A DNA stretch of 64,000 nucleotides, taken from positions 23,251-87,250 of the forward strand of contig NZ_RAUX01000012.1 in assembly GCF_013464485.1 (NCBI RefSeq). The letters are read 5' to 3'. A model generated the notes under the pieces. That model was not told the DNA's origin. It did no database searches and saw nothing but the letters and a program-made list of their open reading frames with translations. Below are positions 62,227-64,000 of this stretch, in pieces; the first letter of the stretch is position 1; each line of letters opens with the position of its first letter. The DNA is from Stenotrophomonas maltophilia. GTDB taxonomy: Bacteria; Pseudomonadota; Gammaproteobacteria; Xanthomonadales; Xanthomonadaceae. A program made the translations under genes and the position numbers.

Positions 62227-63635
62227 ACGTCCAGCCCGTCCCGGACCTGCCCGAGTTCGCCACCTGGCTTAACGCCACGCCCTGCACCCTGACCGAACTG
62301 CGCGGCCGGCCGGTGGCGCTGCTGTTCGTCAATGCGGCCTCTGCCTGGAGCGCGCAACGCCTGGCCGAGTTCGGCCAATGGCTGTCGCGCCACCCTGGGA
62401 GGCTGCAGCCGCTGGTGCTGCAGGTGCCCCGCTTCGATTACGAACGCGACGCCGGCGCGGCATTGAAACTGCTGCGCCGCCAGGGCCTGACCATGCCGGT
62501 ACTCCTCGATGCCGACTGGGACGGCTGGCGTCGCTTCGGCGTTACCGCTTGGCCGACCCTGGTCCTGCTGGATGCGCAGGGCCGCGAACAGCAGCGGCTG
62601 GTCGGGCAGGGGGCACCTGGTGAGCTGGAGCGTGCCTTGAACGCGCTGTGCGAAGGCGCACCGTCGGCGCCGCCGCGTGGCGGCAGCGAACTGCATCCGG
62701 AACCCCGCCAGGCGCTGCGTTTCCCGCTGGGCCTGGCGGTCAGCACCGAGCGCCTGTACATCGCCGACAGTGGCCATCACCGCATCCTCGAATGCAGCCA
62801 CGGCGGGCGCATCCTGCGCCAGTTCGGGTTGGGGACGGCCGATTTCATGGACGGCAACCTCGCCGAGGCCGCGTTCCATCGCCCCCAGGCGCTGGTGCTG
62901 GAGCGCGACGCGCTGTACGTGGCCGACACTGGCAACCATGCCGTGCGCCGCATCAACCTGCTGACCGGCATCGTCGACACGCTGTGCGGCAATGGCCGCC
63001 CCGGCGCACCGGTGGAGGGCCCGGTAGCGCAAGCGCGGCAGGTCTCGCTGGACCATCCGGTCGGCCTTGCCATCGCCGACAACCAGCTGCACATCGCCAT
63101 GGCCGGCGACAACCGTATCTGGAGCTATCACCTGGGCCAGCGCAGCCTGCAATGGCGCGCCGGCAGCGGGACCATCGACGAACGCGACGGCAGCGGCCAC
63201 CTGGCGGCATTCGCGCAACCGACCGCATTGGCCGTCGTGCAGCAGGTGCTGTACGTGGCCGATGCGCTGGGGTCCTCGATCCGCGCACTGCAATTGCGTG
63301 GCGATCTGGTGCAGACGCTGGTCGGGCAGGGGCCCTGGCGCTTCGGCAATGACGATGGCCCGCGCGCGCAGGCAAGCCTGCAGTTCCCGCAGGCCATTGC
63401 CCTGAGCCCGGATGCACCGCTGCTGTGGATTGCCGATACCGGCAACGGCCGCCTGCGCACGTTGCGCCTTGGTGGTGGTGAACTGACTACCCAGCCGCTG
63501 CCGCGTCGCCTGCATGGCCCGGCCGGCCTGACGGTGGGCGCAGGTGCCGTGTGGATCGCCGAGACGGATGCCCACACCGTACTCCGTTTCGACCCCGACA
63601 GCGGCGTGCTCAGCGAAGTGCCGATCAGCGAATGA
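62223..63635 (+). CDS. Thioredoxin-like domain/NHL repeat protein
   Basis: A 470-residue protein without a signal peptide. The N-terminal domain (about 1-140) looks thioredoxin-like (RGRPVALLFVNAASAW; FGVTAWPTLVLLDAQGRE with the cis-proline region), but the CxxC site is replaced by WSAQ, so it has no redox cysteines. The rest is an NHL beta-propeller (repeats such as LYIADSGHHRILE, LYVADTGNHAVRRI, LWIADTGNGRLRTL). The layout is that of NHLRC2-type proteins. Function unknown. It overlaps uvrC by 4 bases. Confidence 0.88.
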   Translation: MNVQPVPDLPEFATWLNATPCTLTELRGRPVALLFVNAASAWSAQRLAEFGQWLSRHPGRLQPLVLQVPRFDYERDAGAALKLLRRQGLTMPVLLDADWDGWRRFGVTAWPTLVLLDAQGREQQRLVGQGAPGELERALNALCEGAPSAPPRGGSELHPEPRQALRFPLGLAVSTERLYIADSGHHRILECSHGGRILRQFGLGTADFMDGNLAEAAFHRPQALVLERDALYVADTGNHAVRRINLLTGIVDTLCGNGRPGAPVEGPVAQARQVSLDHPVGLAIADNQLHIAMAGDNRIWSYHLGQRSLQWRAGSGTIDERDGSGHLAAFAQPTALAVVQQVLYVADALGSSIRALQLRGDLVQTLVGQGPWRFGNDDGPRAQASLQFPQAIALSPDAPLLWIADTGNGRLRTLRLGGGELTTQPLPRRLHGPAGLTVGAGAVWIAETDAHTVLRFDPDSGVLSEVPISE

Positions 63636-64000
63636 CCGACGTTCCCGCCCCGGCCTTCGACGGCAAGGCCTTCGCGGCCCAGCTCAGCACTGCACCGGGT
63701 GTGTACCGCATGTACGCTGCGGACGACACCCTGCTGTACGTAGGCAAGGCGCGCGCGCTGCGCAACCGCGTCGGCAGCTATTTCAACGGCAGCCCGAAGA
63801 ATGCGCGGATCATGTCGATGATCTCGCAGATCGTGCGCATGGACGTAACGGTCACGCGCTCGGAAGCCGAGGCGCTGCTGCTGGAAAATCAGCTGATCAA
63901 GTCGCTGTCGCCGCGCTACAACGTCTCGCTGCGCGACGACAAGACCTACCCGCATGTTCTGCTGACCCGCGAGGATTGGCCGCGCATCGCGCTGCATCGC
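63632..64000 (+). CDS. uvrC: Excinuclease ABC subunit C, 5' end
   Basis: The first 123 codons of uvrC; the gene runs off the window. The GIY-YIG endonuclease domain is seen as GVYRMYAADDTLLYVGKARALRNRV, followed by SEAEALLLENQLIKSLSPRYNVSLRDDKTYPHVLLT, both typical of UvrC. It makes the dual incisions in nucleotide excision repair with UvrAB. It is coupled to the upstream gene by an ATGA overlap. Confidence 0.95.
   Translation, partial: MTDVPAPAFDGKAFAAQLSTAPGVYRMYAADDTLLYVGKARALRNRVGSYFNGSPKNARIMSMISQIVRMDVTVTRSEAEALLLENQLIKSLSPRYNVSLRDDKTYPHVLLTREDWPRIALHR

Noticed and set aside
60599-62332. 577-codon minus-strand frame across lpxK, kdsB and the phosphatase
   Set aside because: Covers three conserved genes with overlapping starts and stops on the plus strand; no domain in its own product.
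1-64000. CRISPR array, prophage, insertion sequence or integrase
   Set aside because: No regularly spaced repeats, transposase or integrase motifs were seen. The repeated palindromes are SMAG elements, irregularly spaced and without spacers.

Overview
The window reads as a chromosome segment of a high-GC gammaproteobacterium of the Xanthomonadaceae, most likely the Stenotrophomonas maltophilia complex. The reasons are the gene content, and the many short palindromes headed GTAG (GTAGTGCCGGCCGCTGGCCGGCA and the GTAGAGCCGAGC type) between genes, which match the SMAG repeats known from that species. Species assignment is inference from sequence pattern alone.

Layout. 81-5419 (minus): phoH-ybeY-unknown-corC-DUF4105-corA, a tightly packed operon for rRNA maturation and metal transport. 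5420-16709: an accessory type VI secretion island with vgrG, a phospholipase D effector with two HKD motifs, two periplasmic immunity-like genes, and two displaced pieces of the effector gene. 16710-19713: an HlyD lipoprotein/ABC ATPase/permease export operon. 19794-23047: miaB, a glutathione transferase and a divergent WYL regulator. 23094-28136: lytic transglycosylase, the cytochrome bc1 operon petABC, sspA and sspB. 28241-34967: DUF3301, DUF2272, nadC, a Trm112-like protein, purEK, an AhpD-like protein, iron superoxide dismutase, monothiol glutaredoxin and a degenerate SDR protein. 35200-40089: a large Oar-like TonB-dependent receptor and the nucleotide nucleosidase ppnN, the latter behind a structured leader with its own promoter and terminator.

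40251-47168 holds the type IV pilus minor pilin operon (fimT, pilV, pilW, pilX, pilY1, pilE-like), closed by tRNA-Asn and facing another FimT-like pseudopilin. 48005-50383 has uvrB and two identical tRNA-Val genes. 50487-54579 has small unknown genes, a MipA/OmpV outer membrane protein and a divergent two-component system. 54639-64000 is one long co-directional run: comEC, exbB, exbD, msbA, lpxK, kdsB, a low-molecular-weight tyrosine phosphatase, a thioredoxin-like/NHL protein and the 5' end of uvrC. Many start/stop pairs overlap by 1-4 bases.

The most unusual parts are the T6SS effector-immunity locus and the ppnN leader. In the first, a unit made of the immunity gene 3' end plus an effector fragment is present twice in different states of decay, and the island is bracketed by two diverged direct repeats with palindromes and TGTGGATAG boxes. 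In the second, a promoter, a foldable three-way-junction RNA and an intrinsic terminator are stacked before ppnN.
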